A stretch of 64,000 bases of DNA from Martinezella rhizogenes (GTDB lineage: Bacteria; Pseudomonadota; Alphaproteobacteria; Rhizobiales; Rhizobiaceae): the NCBI RefSeq assembly GCF_007002745.1, contig NZ_SGNY01000005.1, forward strand, positions 124,001 to 188,000, in the 5' to 3' direction. The notes under the pieces are model-generated. The model searched no databases and had not been told where the DNA came from. It saw only the letters and a list, made by a program, of their open reading frames with translations. This document shows positions 52,588-63,210 of this stretch, in pieces. A program made the translations under genes and the position numbers. Positions within the stretch are counted from its first letter, which is position 1, and the number at the start of each line of letters is the position of its first letter.

Positions 52588-53532
52588 TCAGTTGCGGCTG
52601 GCGTAATCGGTCATGTTTTTCCGCGTCACCAGTTCGAAGGGCACCATGACCTGCTTGTCGACCGGCGTGCCGCGCATCAGGGCGACGGCGGCATCGAGCG
52701 CACTTGTCGATTGCCCCCTGGCGTTCTGGAACACCGTGGCATCCAGGTCGCCGGCGGCCATGGAGGCAAGCCCGTCCGGGGTGGCGTCGATGCCGATGAC
52801 GATGACATCATCCATCGAAACGCTTGCCGCCTTCAGCGCCTGCACCGCGCCGATGGCCATTTCGTCATTATTGGCGAAGACGACGTCGATGGGACGTCCG
52901 GCGGTGATCCAGTTCGTCGTCATGTCCATGGCGTTTGTCCGTGTCCAGGCCGCCGACTGTTCGTCGGCGATGGTGACGGCCTTGCAGTCACCGGATGCGA
53001 GCGCCTGTTTAAAGGACGAGGTACGGTCACGCGATGCCTGATGGGCAAGGTCGCCCATCAATATATAAGCCTGCGCATCCGCCGCCTTTCCTTTTTCCTT
53101 GAGCAGCGAACAGGCCGCTTCGCCGGCCAGCCGCCCGGCATCGGTTTCCCTTGAGCCGACATAGGCCTGTTTTTCCGGAAGCCTGGCGACATTGTCCGGC
53201 TCGAGATTGAGATAGACGAGCGGAATGCCTGCCTTGGCGGCGGCATCGCTGATGCCGGGTGCGGCCGAGGTGTCCGCCAGCGTGACGATGATCGCATCGA
53301 CGCCGGCGGCGATGAAATTATTGACCTGGTTGAGCTGCTTGGAAATATCGGCCTGCGCGTCCTCGACCTGGATCTTGACGCCGTCGACTTCCGATGCCCG
53401 GGCGCCGAGCCCTTCGCGCAGCAAGGTCTGGAAATTATTGTCGAAGCTCTGCATCGAAACGCCGATGGTCTCGGCTGACGCAGTGCCGGCGAAAAGGACC
53501 GCCAGAGCGGCCATGGTACAGATGGATTTCAT
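52588..53532 (-). CDS. Sugar-type ABC periplasmic binding protein (RbsB-like), orphan
   Basis: A 314-aa type-I periplasmic binding protein with a Sec signal (cut after GTASA). Ribose-binding-type marks: TIGVSMQSFDNNFQTLLREG, AQADISKQLNQVNNFIAAGVDAIIV, DVVFANNDEMAIGAVQALKA and VIGIDATPDGLASM. It normally delivers a sugar or polyol to an ABC permease, but no permease or ATPase gene of that family lies in the cluster. Start ATG 53532 follows GGGAGGAC. It sits inside the hydroxylase operon, with gaps of 57 and 75 bp to its neighbours. Confidence 0.88.
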   Translation of the reverse strand: MKSICTMAALAVLFAGTASAETIGVSMQSFDNNFQTLLREGLGARASEVDGVKIQVEDAQADISKQLNQVNNFIAAGVDAIIVTLADTSAAPGISDAAAKAGIPLVYLNLEPDNVARLPEKQAYVGSRETDAGRLAGEAACSLLKEKGKAADAQAYILMGDLAHQASRDRTSSFKQALASGDCKAVTIADEQSAAWTRTNAMDMTTNWITAGRPIDVVFANNDEMAIGAVQALKAASVSMDDVIVIGIDATPDGLASMAAGDLDATVFQNARGQSTSALDAAVALMRGTPVDKQVMVPFELVTRKNMTDYASRN

Positions 53533-53607
53533 GTTTGTCCTCCCTTGGGGCGCCGGGCCGCCCGGGTGCATTCCGGAGGCCCTTTCGGGCCTGCTCGAAA
53601 GCTCTGC

Positions 53608-53919
53608 CTAGCCGATGGTGACGCGTACTTCGCCGTCCACCACCTGCGCCGGATAGGTCTTCAGATTCTCGCAGGCGGGAAGCCGCAGGGCTTCGCCGGT
53701 GCGGTAATCGAAGGCGCCGGAATGCTTGGGACATTCCACCTCGAAATCCATCACCAGCCCTTCGGCAAGATGGATCGCCTCATGGGTGCACAGGCCGGCA
53801 GTGCAATACACGCTGTCATCCGGCCCGCGATAGATCGCGTAGGTGCGTCCGGCGTGGTCGAAGCGGATCGCGCCTTCCTGCTCAATGTCGTCCAGTTTGC
53901 AGGCTGAAACCCAGCTCAT
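53608..53919 (-). CDS. Rieske-type [2Fe-2S] ferredoxin
   Basis: A 103-aa soluble electron carrier like those of naphthalene- and biphenyl-dioxygenase systems. The cluster ligands are the CTH in LCTHEAIHL and the CPKH in VECPKHSGAFDYRTGEAL, giving the two-Cys two-His Rieske site. It overlaps the hydroxylase gene by 4 bp (ATGA), strong evidence that it feeds that enzyme. Start ATG 53919 follows GGGAGG; the longer frame lies inside the hydroxylase gene and is not used. Confidence 0.92.
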   Translation of the reverse strand: MSWVSACKLDDIEQEGAIRFDHAGRTYAIYRGPDDSVYCTAGLCTHEAIHLAEGLVMDFEVECPKHSGAFDYRTGEALRLPACENLKTYPAQVVDGEVRVTIG

Positions 53920-54950
53920 TCGGCTGCCTCCCCGATGGTATTGCGTGCCTTGCGGGCCGCGAGTTTTTCTTTGCGTTTGCGATAGCGTTCCTGCATGCGG
54001 GCCTCTCCTTCCGCCGAGCCGTCGTGCCAGGTGCCGAACCACCGATCGAGCGGAATGAGGGCATCGCCGTAATTCACCTCGAAATATTTGTGGTGGAGGT
54101 AATGCGCATAGGCATGGCTATCGACCAGCTTGTCCTCGCCGACCTCGACCTTGTCGAAGCCGACATGGCCGGGGATCGCGCCGAAACCCGCATAATGCAG
54201 CTGGTAGAGCATGAGGACCGGATTGGACGGCAGGATCAGGTGATAAAAGGCCGTGCCAAAATAGAGCAGATGCTCGACCGGATGCATGGAGAGCGACGAC
54301 CAGGGCGACGGGTTCACCGAATTGTGGTGGACGGAATGCACCCATTTATAAAGCAGCGGCACATGGATGAGCCGGTGAATGCAGAAGAAGTGAAATTCGT
54401 GGATGATCGGCACCACAAGCGCCACGATCGCAAGCGTCCACGGATTTTCGGCAAAGCTGAGCCAGGGCGCATAACCATTGGCATAGGCCCACAGCATTGC
54501 CACTTCGATGGCGGTCCAGATCGTCACGCCGGAAAGGAAGGTACGCAGGATGTTGTCGAGGTTCTGGCTCTCGAACCAGAAGGCCTTGCTCTTCTGTTCG
54601 GCGGGGAACTTGCCGTTATATTTGAAGCGGTTTTCCTGCCGCTTGAGAATATAGAGATGGAGTTCGAAACCGCCGTAGAAGAGGAAAACGCAGACCGCAT
54701 TGACAGCATAAAGCCAGGCAATCCAGCCGATGCCGAGCGTGGCCATGGTTTCGACCGGCGGAATGACAAAGGCCCAGTAGGCAACAGCCGATAGTGCGAA
54801 GATCGCATTCCATGGGAAAAAATAATGCGGCAGCCACTTCAGCACCGCCATCAGGCGCGGCGGGAAAGCGAAGAGCGGGGCCGTTTCCACCGGCTGGTTG
54901 GGCGCCCAGTCGCCGCGCTTGTTGCGCGTTCCATATTTCAGATCGTCCAT
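53916..54950 (-). CDS. Membrane di-iron hydroxylase (fatty-acid hydroxylase/sterol desaturase superfamily)
   Basis: A 344-aa integral membrane oxygenase. About four helices carry the conserved histidine boxes IHEFHFFCIHRLIH, HSVHHNS and HAYAHYLHH, which bind two irons. Family members hydroxylate fatty acyl chains, sterols, carotenoids or alkylglycerol ethers. It is the first gene of the operon hydroxylase-Rieske-binding protein-reductase-epimerase. Start ATG 54950 follows AAGGAGAG; the upstream 41-residue extension is not family-like. Its substrate is not evident, and pairing this fold with a Rieske ferredoxin is unusual. Confidence 0.85.
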   Translation of the reverse strand: MDDLKYGTRNKRGDWAPNQPVETAPLFAFPPRLMAVLKWLPHYFFPWNAIFALSAVAYWAFVIPPVETMATLGIGWIAWLYAVNAVCVFLFYGGFELHLYILKRQENRFKYNGKFPAEQKSKAFWFESQNLDNILRTFLSGVTIWTAIEVAMLWAYANGYAPWLSFAENPWTLAIVALVVPIIHEFHFFCIHRLIHVPLLYKWVHSVHHNSVNPSPWSSLSMHPVEHLLYFGTAFYHLILPSNPVLMLYQLHYAGFGAIPGHVGFDKVEVGEDKLVDSHAYAHYLHHKYFEVNYGDALIPLDRWFGTWHDGSAEGEARMQERYRKRKEKLAARKARNTIGEAAE

Positions 54951-55123
54951 AGCGCTCTCCTTCGGGCGCCCGCTTTCGACGCGCCCGTGCAAGTTTTCAC
55001 GATGAAGGAGGGCGTTCGCACGCCTTGGCCGCCCGTCGCTCCCTGCGATCTGCGGCTTTCCTCCCTGACGCAAAATTAGCAGGGAGGTTTGTGAATGCCG
55101 AAGCCTTCCTTGATCAAATCAGA

Positions 55124-56125
55124 TCAAAGGCTCTCTGCGGTGATGGTAACGAAGCGAATGGGGGCGCAGTCGGGTTCGATATCGGTAAGACCGATCCGGC
55201 GAAGGACGAGGTCCAGCGCCCGGCGGGCCTGCGCCTCCGGGGCCTGATCCAGGACAATATCCATGATGCCGTCGTTCAGCGCCTTGCGCGTATAATCGGT
55301 CAATTCATGGCCGACGAAGAATATCTCGCCGCCGCGTGGGTGCCTGCGAAGAACGTCGATCAGCGCGGAATTGGCACCGCCGACATTATAAAGGCCGGCC
55401 ATGTCGGGATAGAGATCGAGCGCCATGCGCAGGGTTTCGGCGCTGTAATATTCGTCATCGCGGGTAAAACCCAGCCACTCGAAGCCATGTTCGCCGGGAT
55501 GATCGCGGAAATAGTCGGAAAAGCCGCTGATACGGTCACGGTGAACCTGATAGATCGGATGGCAGAGTGCGATGACCGGGCCGGTCTGGCGCGCCATGCG
55601 GGTGATGAAATGCGCCGCCGTGCGCCCTGCGGCGCCATTGTCTATGCCGATGAATTCACCTTTTTCGGCCGAGGCACGTGTGACCACATGGACGACAGGT
55701 ACGCCGCGCGCCACCACCGCCTCGACCGCAGCGCTGACCGCCGGGCTGCTCGGAATGGCGAGGATCAGGCCGGCGCGGGCTTCGCCGGCGGCGATGATGC
55801 GGCTTGCCAGCTCCTCCGGCTTCATTTCCTCGGCGAAGCTGCGGTGAACGACGACAAGAGGATCGAGTGTTGCGGCTATTCTTTCGAAGGCCCTGGAGAG
55901 CCGCCGGTAAAAGGTGGTTTCGGGGCGTACCATCAGCACTTCTATGCGCAGCAGCCCGCGATGGGTTTCCGGCAGGGTGCGGGGATAGTCCAGTTCCCGC
56001 GCGGCGATGACGACCTTTTCCACGAGTTCGGCGCGAACACCGCCGCGCCCGTTCAGCACCCGCTCGACCGTTGCTGTCCCGACACCCGCGAGGCGGGCGA
56101 TATCGCGATAATTCGGCCTGCTCAA
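55124..56125 (-). CDS. LacI-family transcriptional regulator
   Basis: A 333-aa repressor with an N-terminal HTH (YRDIARLAGVGTATVERVLNGRG) and a sugar-binding core (GLILAIPSSPAVSAAVEAVV, IGIDNGAAGRTAAHFITRM, FVGHELTDYTR). It is upstream of and co-oriented with the hydroxylase operon, with a 173-bp gap, and should control it in response to a sugar-like inducer. The dyad TGATC-N6-GATCA (55111-55126) overlaps its stop codon but does not look like a standard LacI site. Confidence 0.9.
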   Translation of the reverse strand: MSRPNYRDIARLAGVGTATVERVLNGRGGVRAELVEKVVIAARELDYPRTLPETHRGLLRIEVLMVRPETTFYRRLSRAFERIAATLDPLVVVHRSFAEEMKPEELASRIIAAGEARAGLILAIPSSPAVSAAVEAVVARGVPVVHVVTRASAEKGEFIGIDNGAAGRTAAHFITRMARQTGPVIALCHPIYQVHRDRISGFSDYFRDHPGEHGFEWLGFTRDDEYYSAETLRMALDLYPDMAGLYNVGGANSALIDVLRRHPRGGEIFFVGHELTDYTRKALNDGIMDIVLDQAPEAQARRALDLVLRRIGLTDIEPDCAPIRFVTITAESL

Positions 56126-56161
56126 ATTCGGGTTCCCTGCTGGTGGCGCGGCTGTTGGATT

Positions 56162-57070
56162 CTACTGGGCGATGCCAAGTTTCTGGAGACCGCATTCGCG
56201 AACAATCTCGGCAATATGGCTGAACTGCGCAGACAGCGGATTGCTCTTGCGCCACACCATGCCGATGGTGCGCGACGGGCGCGGTTCCGCCAGCCGGAAG
56301 ACCGAGACCGTGGACTGGCGTGTTTCCATATCGACCGCCATCTGCGGAATGAGCGTGACGCCGATGCCGGCGCCGACCATCTGCACGAGGGTGGAGAGCG
56401 AGCTGCCCTCCATCAGGACTCGTGGCGGCGCATTCGTCGTGCTGCAGAAGGAAAGCGCCTGATTGCGGAAACAATGGCCTTCTTCAAGCAAGAGCAGGCG
56501 CATTTCGCCCAGCTTGTCGGCACTCGGCACTGGCATGCCCGCATCCTCTATCGGCCGCACCAGAATGAATTCCTCCGAAAACAGCGGAACCTCCTCAAGC
56601 GCCGGTTCTGATACGGGCAGGGCGACGATCGCCATGTCCAGCTTCGCCTCCAGAAGATCTTCGATGAGTTTCTGCGTCACCGCCTCGCGTGGGCGCGCCT
56701 CCAGTTCCGGATAATGCCGCGTGAGCGTCTTGATGACCTGTGGTAGAAGATAAGGCGCGACGGTGGGGATCACGCCGATGCGCAGGCGGCCGCTGAGCGG
56801 GCCCTTCCCGGCGCGCGCCAGATCCTGCAGCTCATCCACCGACCGCAGGATCGAGCGGGTGCGCTCGGCAAACTCCTCGCCAAGCGTCGTCAGTCGAATC
56901 TGGCGGCTGCCGCGTTCGACGAGCGGCGCGCCGATCAGTTCTTCCAGTTCGCGGATCTGCAGCGAAAGCGCCGGCTGGGAAATCGCGCATGCCTCTGCCG
57001 CCCGTCCGAAATGGCCGATCTTGGCGAGCGCGTCGAAATAACGAAGATGTTTCATGGAGAGCGCAATCAT
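56162..57070 (-). CDS. oxyR: Hydrogen-peroxide sensor OxyR (LysR family)
   Basis: A 302-aa LysR regulator with HTH GHFGRAAEACAISQPALSLQIRELE. The redox pair is C200 and C209 in EEGHCFRNQALSFC, the diagnostic OxyR motif, which forms a disulphide with peroxide and activates target genes. It is divergent from katG with 211 bp between the starts, the arrangement known in Agrobacterium, where OxyR controls the catalase. ATG 57070 is the first start; ATG 57055 (MKHLRYF) would also give a full regulator. Neither has a clear ribosome site. Confidence 0.95.
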   Translation of the reverse strand: MIALSMKHLRYFDALAKIGHFGRAAEACAISQPALSLQIRELEELIGAPLVERGSRQIRLTTLGEEFAERTRSILRSVDELQDLARAGKGPLSGRLRIGVIPTVAPYLLPQVIKTLTRHYPELEARPREAVTQKLIEDLLEAKLDMAIVALPVSEPALEEVPLFSEEFILVRPIEDAGMPVPSADKLGEMRLLLLEEGHCFRNQALSFCSTTNAPPRVLMEGSSLSTLVQMVGAGIGVTLIPQMAVDMETRQSTVSVFRLAEPRPSRTIGMVWRKSNPLSAQFSHIAEIVRECGLQKLGIAQ

Positions 57071-57263
57071 AAGCTCAGCATATCGCAGCCTTTAGAATAT
57101 ACAATTGGAAATTATGGAACCCGGCTGTTAGTCATCTTCATGACAGAAAGAAGCTGTAGCTGTGAGAGATCACCAGCGCCACCGCACGGTTTTCCCATGA
57201 CCTGCCGCGGGCTCTGGCTCGGAATGCTGCGCATGTCGAATTGATTATTTCGTTTAATTGTAA

Positions 57264-59453
<2,190 letters not shown>

Positions 59454-59483
59454 ACGGAAAAGCGACCACCCGATAAAGCAACA

Positions 59484-59512
59484 CCTCCCCGAGCGATCGG
59501 GGAGGTTTTTTT
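59484..59512 (+). terminator. Intrinsic terminator after katG
   Basis: Perfect 9-bp stem CCTCCCCGA/TCGGGGAGG with a 4-nt loop, then seven T residues. Confidence 0.95.
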
Positions 59513-59540
59513 GACCTTGTCAAAGCATCCAAAAATCACA

Positions 59541-59717
59541 TCAGCGGCGGTCGGAAGATGGAACCTGCCGCTCAGGGGAGGATTTTTCGCTTCTGCCCGC
59601 AGGCGTCTTGCCACTCTTTTCATTTTCATGCGCATCGGGCCCGGCGACAATGACGCCACGGCCCTGTTCCTCGCGCTTCTTGTCTGCGAAGTCGCCCGGT
59701 TCCTTCTTGCTATCCAT
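59541..59717 (-). CDS. Small hydrophilic stress protein (uncharacterised)
   Basis: A 58-aa, highly charged protein (DSKKEPGDFADKKREEQGRG, then AGPDAHENEKSG) that looks disordered, with no cysteine, signal or membrane segment. ATG 59717 follows GGGAGACTGTC, better than the longer start at 59741. A perfect EcfG-type promoter lies 37 bp upstream of the start codon, so it is probably induced in the general stress response. I do not recognise a family. Confidence 0.65.
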   Translation of the reverse strand: MDSKKEPGDFADKKREEQGRGVIVAGPDAHENEKSGKTPAGRSEKSSPERQVPSSDRR

Positions 59718-59753
59718 GACAGTCTCCCGTGTTAAATTCATCTCATGGACTTA

Positions 59754-59778
59754 ACGGGTCCCCCGGGTCGAAGGTTCC
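59754..59778 (-). promoter_or_regulatory. General-stress (EcfG-type) promoter of the 58-aa gene
   Basis: On the minus strand GGAAC (59774-59778), a 16-base spacer and CGTT (59754-59757) fit the consensus exactly, with the small gene just downstream. Confidence 0.75.
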
Positions 59779-59817
59779 GCGTGAGCGAATGTTTCATTTT
59801 ATAACGATCTTTGCTAT

Positions 59818-59842
59818 TAACATGAATTGATAAGTCATGTTA
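59818..59842. promoter_or_regulatory. Inverted repeat upstream of the AraC gene
   Basis: Perfect 8-bp arms TAACATGA/TCATGTTA with a 9-bp spacer, 85 bp before the AraC-type gene. The half-site resembles TAACTTGA at 63211 in the receptor promoter, so it may be a site of the same regulator. Confidence 0.5.
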
Positions 59843-59926
59843 TTGGCGTAGGGGCGCGATGTCTGTTGCGGCGTTTGCCGCTTCCCGCGTTCCCAACCTC
59901 GGCTCGACAACCGGACGGTAACCGCA

Positions 59927-60820
59927 TTGAGTTTCTGGCATTCCATGACCTGGCACACGGAAGGGATCAGCGTCACTGCACCGGTCAAATGGCGCCAGTT
60001 TGACGGGCTGGTCAGCGCGTTCTGGGAGGCCGAAAGCCAGATGGGGGCGAAGGGTTATTATCTGGCCGCCGATCCCCGCATCATGATTTTCTTCAACGAT
60101 GTCTCGTCACGGATCCGGATTTCCAACCGCGATGGCGAGCTTTCGCAGCATTCGCGGCCGATGACGCGGGCGGTCTATGTGCCGGCCGGCGTGCCGATGT
60201 GGACGAGCAGCAATGCCACGCATCGTTTTTCCCATCTCAACCTGCATATCCACAAAGACCGGCTTTTGCGCTTCCTGTCGCCGGCGGTCGGTGGTTCTGC
60301 GGCCATGACGGCGCTGCGTCGTCCGGTCGAGATACAGGATATCGGTGCGGTGGAAACGCTGGCAGGCCTGCTTGTCGATGAACTGGCCGAGCCTGCCAAA
60401 CATCCGCTTTATGCCGAAAGCCTGGTCGGCGGGATCGTTGCGGGGCTGCTGGATATTCCCGGTTCGACGCCCGAACAGGCCAATGGCAGGCTGACGCAGG
60501 CGCAGATGAACAGGTTGCTCGCCCGGGTCGAAAAGCGCGGTGACGACCGCATGACGGTTGCCGAAATGGCCGATATTGTCGGGCTTTCCGAAAGCTGGTT
60601 CTCCACCGTGTTTCGCCAGACCACGGGCAAGACACCGCTGCAATGGCAGCTGGAGCGGCGCATCAATGCCGCCCAGAAACTTCTGCTGGAAGGTGATCTG
60701 ACCGTCGCCGATATCGCCGCGCAGCTCGGTTTTTCCGATCAGGCTCACCTGACCAAGGCCTTTCGCCACTCCGTGGGCGATACGCCAGCCGCCTGGCGGC
60801 GCATGCACAGGCTGCTTTGA
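59927..60820 (+). CDS. AraC-family transcriptional regulator
   Basis: A 297-aa regulator with a C-terminal AraC DNA-binding domain (about 190-295): first HTH MTVAEMADIVGLSESWFSTVFRQTTG, second HTH LTVADIAAQLGFSDQAHLTKAFRHSVG, then DTPAAWRR. The N-terminal 180 residues are a cupin-like sensor without a clear ligand. The TonB receptor gene follows in the opposite orientation, so it is a likely regulator of siderophore uptake, as for other AraC proteins beside receptors. The TTG start at 59927 follows GGACGG; ATG 59945 is the alternative. Confidence 0.85.
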   Translation: MSFWHSMTWHTEGISVTAPVKWRQFDGLVSAFWEAESQMGAKGYYLAADPRIMIFFNDVSSRIRISNRDGELSQHSRPMTRAVYVPAGVPMWTSSNATHRFSHLNLHIHKDRLLRFLSPAVGGSAAMTALRRPVEIQDIGAVETLAGLLVDELAEPAKHPLYAESLVGGIVAGLLDIPGSTPEQANGRLTQAQMNRLLARVEKRGDDRMTVAEMADIVGLSESWFSTVFRQTTGKTPLQWQLERRINAAQKLLLEGDLTVADIAAQLGFSDQAHLTKAFRHSVGDTPAAWRRMHRLL

Positions 60821-60888
60821 ACGGGTGGGTCGGCTCTCTGCCGCTCATGTTCAGCGGTTTGGCGCATTCCTCGAGCGTCTCTCTACGT

Positions 60889-60969
60889 CATCCTCGGGCT
60901 TGTCCCGAGGATCTGCCAACTTCAGACTAGATGAGACGTGGTTAGATCCTCGGGACAAGCCCGAGGATG
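60889..60969. repeat. Long perfect inverted repeat (REP-like)
   Basis: Arms 60889-60914 and 60944-60969 are perfect 26-bp inverted copies around a 29-bp loop. Each arm is itself a small palindrome built on CCTCGGG/CCCGAGG. It sits between the convergent AraC and TonB-receptor genes, where intergenic palindromic repeats of rhizobia are often found, and could also act as a bidirectional terminator. Confidence 0.85.
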
Positions 60970-61026
60970 AGGTGGCGTGGTAGGAAAACCATACAATATA
61001 TTGAAAAATATTGCTAATATATCCGA

Positions 61027-63153
61027 TCACCACGTCTTGCGCAGGGTGACGGAAAACGCCCGGCCGGGATTATAGAAGTCAGCGCCGAAACCACCATAAG
61101 CAACGTGTTTTTCGTTGAAGAGGTTGGAAACGTTGACATCCAGTGATGCGGTCTCCTGGATCTTGTAGCTAAATGCCGCATCCACGGTGACACTGCTGCC
61201 GGTCGAGACCTTGTTGGCATTGTCGAAATAATAAGCGCCTGTGTAGCGACCGCCCAGACCAAAGGTCATGTCGCCGAAGTGGTCGTTGCCCGCAAGCGTG
61301 TAGTTGACCCACAGCGAGGCCTGATGTTCCGGCACGAATTGCGGCCGGTTGCCGACATTGCCAGCCGTGCCGTTTTCGGTGATTTCCGCATTGAGATAGG
61401 AATAGGCCGCCGTGAGGCTGAGATTGTCGGTGACTTCCGCCTTGGCTTCCAGATCGAGACCGCGCACACGCACTTCGCCGATCGTGGTCGGCAGGCTGGT
61501 GATCGGGCTGGTGACGGTGATGTTGTTTTTCTTCAGGTCGTAGATCGAGGCCGTGAACAGGGCGGGAAAAGCCTCCGGCCGGTATTTGATGCCAAGCTCG
61601 ATCTGCTCGCCGCGCTCCGGTTCAACGGTAAGGCCCGATGCCGGCACCACCGATTCGGCATAGCTGATATAGGGCGCGATCTCATTGGTGACCTTGTAGG
61701 ACACGCCGATGCGCTTGGTCAGCTCGCTGATGTCGCCGCTCGCCGTCGTGCCGTTCAGGCGGTTGGTCTGGTCGGTGTCGATCCAGTCGTTGCGCAGGCC
61801 GGCGCTGACGATCAGCCTGTCGAAGAAGGTCAGGTCCTGCTGCAGGTAGATCGCCTTGGTTTTCTGGTCCGTCAGCGAGCTGGCATAGAGCGGCACCGAG
61901 GCGGGTGCGCCGGTATAGACCGGGTTCATCCAGTTGATGCTTGGGGCCGATCCGAAGTAGTTTTTGCTGCCGGATGTGTAGTCATTATAGAAGACGCCAA
62001 CGAGGCTGCGGCTTTCGACATTTTCGAAGGTCGTGTCATATTGCAGCCGTGTGTCGATCAGGAAGTTTTCGGTTTCGGTGTCGTTGCCGAAAAAGGCGCG
62101 GTTGGCGATGGTCGAACCGTTGGTCGGCGTGGATGCGATATAGGCGTAACCGAAATCGGTATTGGTCTTGCTGTAGCGCGCATTGGAACTCAGCGTGAGG
62201 CCCGAGCCGAAATCGTGGTCAAACATCACGCTGACCGAATTGCGGTTGGTGCCGCGATAATTGTAGTCCGGTTCGCCGAAGAAACGGCTCCTGTCGAAAT
62301 GCGAACCGACCGGATGGCCGCCGCCGCCGGGAACGCCATCCTTGTTGAGGTGGTCGTAAACCACGGTCAGGCTGGTGACATCGGTCGGACGCCAGGTCAG
62401 GCCGCCCATGAAGAATTTCTCGTCATCGCGGGAATAGTCATATTCCGCGTCGGCATTTCTGAGCTTGCCGGTCAGGCGATAGGACAGCGTATCGTCGCTG
62501 GTGATCTTGTCGCCGAAATCAAAACCGGTCTCGGCGCGGCTGTAGGAGCCGCCGGTGACATAGGCTTCGCCGAAACGGGCGCGTTTCGGCACCTTGGTGG
62601 AATAGTTCACCGAGCCGCCGGGATCCGAGACGCCAAAGGTGGTGGAGTTGCCGCCCTTCAGCACTTCCACGCGCTCATAGGCATAGGTTTCTTCGCGCAG
62701 CGCACCGAAGGGCCGGCCGAGCGTCAGGCCGTCGCGATAGGTATAGGCGTCGAAACCGCGAATCTTGAAATAGTCGAAACGATCGTCGGAGCCGTAGAAA
62801 TCCGTGGTCACGCCGGCGGTATATTGCAGCGCCTCTTCCACGGTCTGCACACCGCGCTGCTGCATTTCCTTGGCGGTGATGACGGAAACGGAAGCGGGCG
62901 TATCGAGAATATCGGTCGCCATCTTGCTGCCGCTCGTGGTGCGGGTGGCGACAATGGACTTCTGGTCATTGTCGCCGCTGTCGATGGTGATCCGTTCCAG
63001 AACCGTGCTGCCGCTTGTATTGGCAGCCTCCTGCGCCAGCAAGGGGCCGGGCAGGGTGGCGACAAGCGCCGTGCAGGCAAGCAGGGCCGCTCTCCCATGC
63101 AAATGTGGCGCGGTTTTACGGTTTTTGCCGGCGATTTCGATTTTCATTGCCAT
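61027..63153 (-). CDS. TonB-dependent siderophore receptor
   Basis: A 708-aa outer-membrane receptor for a ferric siderophore. After a signal peptide (cut near LLAQE) comes a plug domain of about 120 residues: TPASVSVITAKEMQQRGVQTVEEAL, FKIRGFDAYTYRDGL, ERVEVLKGGNSTTFG, PGGSVNYSTK. A 22-strand barrel follows, ending in the C-terminal aromatic VTLRKTW. Features match the ferrichrome/hydroxamate group. ATG 63153 or 63147 are both possible; the frame to 63210 adds a non-signal extension. Divergent from the siderophore-binding gene with a palindrome-rich gap. Confidence 0.93.
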   Translation of the reverse strand: MAMKIEIAGKNRKTAPHLHGRAALLACTALVATLPGPLLAQEAANTSGSTVLERITIDSGDNDQKSIVATRTTSGSKMATDILDTPASVSVITAKEMQQRGVQTVEEALQYTAGVTTDFYGSDDRFDYFKIRGFDAYTYRDGLTLGRPFGALREETYAYERVEVLKGGNSTTFGVSDPGGSVNYSTKVPKRARFGEAYVTGGSYSRAETGFDFGDKITSDDTLSYRLTGKLRNADAEYDYSRDDEKFFMGGLTWRPTDVTSLTVVYDHLNKDGVPGGGGHPVGSHFDRSRFFGEPDYNYRGTNRNSVSVMFDHDFGSGLTLSSNARYSKTNTDFGYAYIASTPTNGSTIANRAFFGNDTETENFLIDTRLQYDTTFENVESRSLVGVFYNDYTSGSKNYFGSAPSINWMNPVYTGAPASVPLYASSLTDQKTKAIYLQQDLTFFDRLIVSAGLRNDWIDTDQTNRLNGTTASGDISELTKRIGVSYKVTNEIAPYISYAESVVPASGLTVEPERGEQIELGIKYRPEAFPALFTASIYDLKKNNITVTSPITSLPTTIGEVRVRGLDLEAKAEVTDNLSLTAAYSYLNAEITENGTAGNVGNRPQFVPEHQASLWVNYTLAGNDHFGDMTFGLGGRYTGAYYFDNANKVSTGSSVTVDAAFSYKIQETASLDVNVSNLFNEKHVAYGGFGADFYNPGRAFSVTLRKTW

Positions 63154-63210
63154 ATTCCAGAAGTTGATGCCCCGATCGCCGCTTGCACGGCCCACTCTCG
63201 AAGCGCCCAA

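Noticed and set aside
57127..57150. CTGTCAT on the minus strand in the oxyR-katG promoter, a possible PHO half-box
   Set aside because: Catalase genes of rhizobia can be PhoB-controlled, but the second 7-bp repeat at the right spacing is missing.
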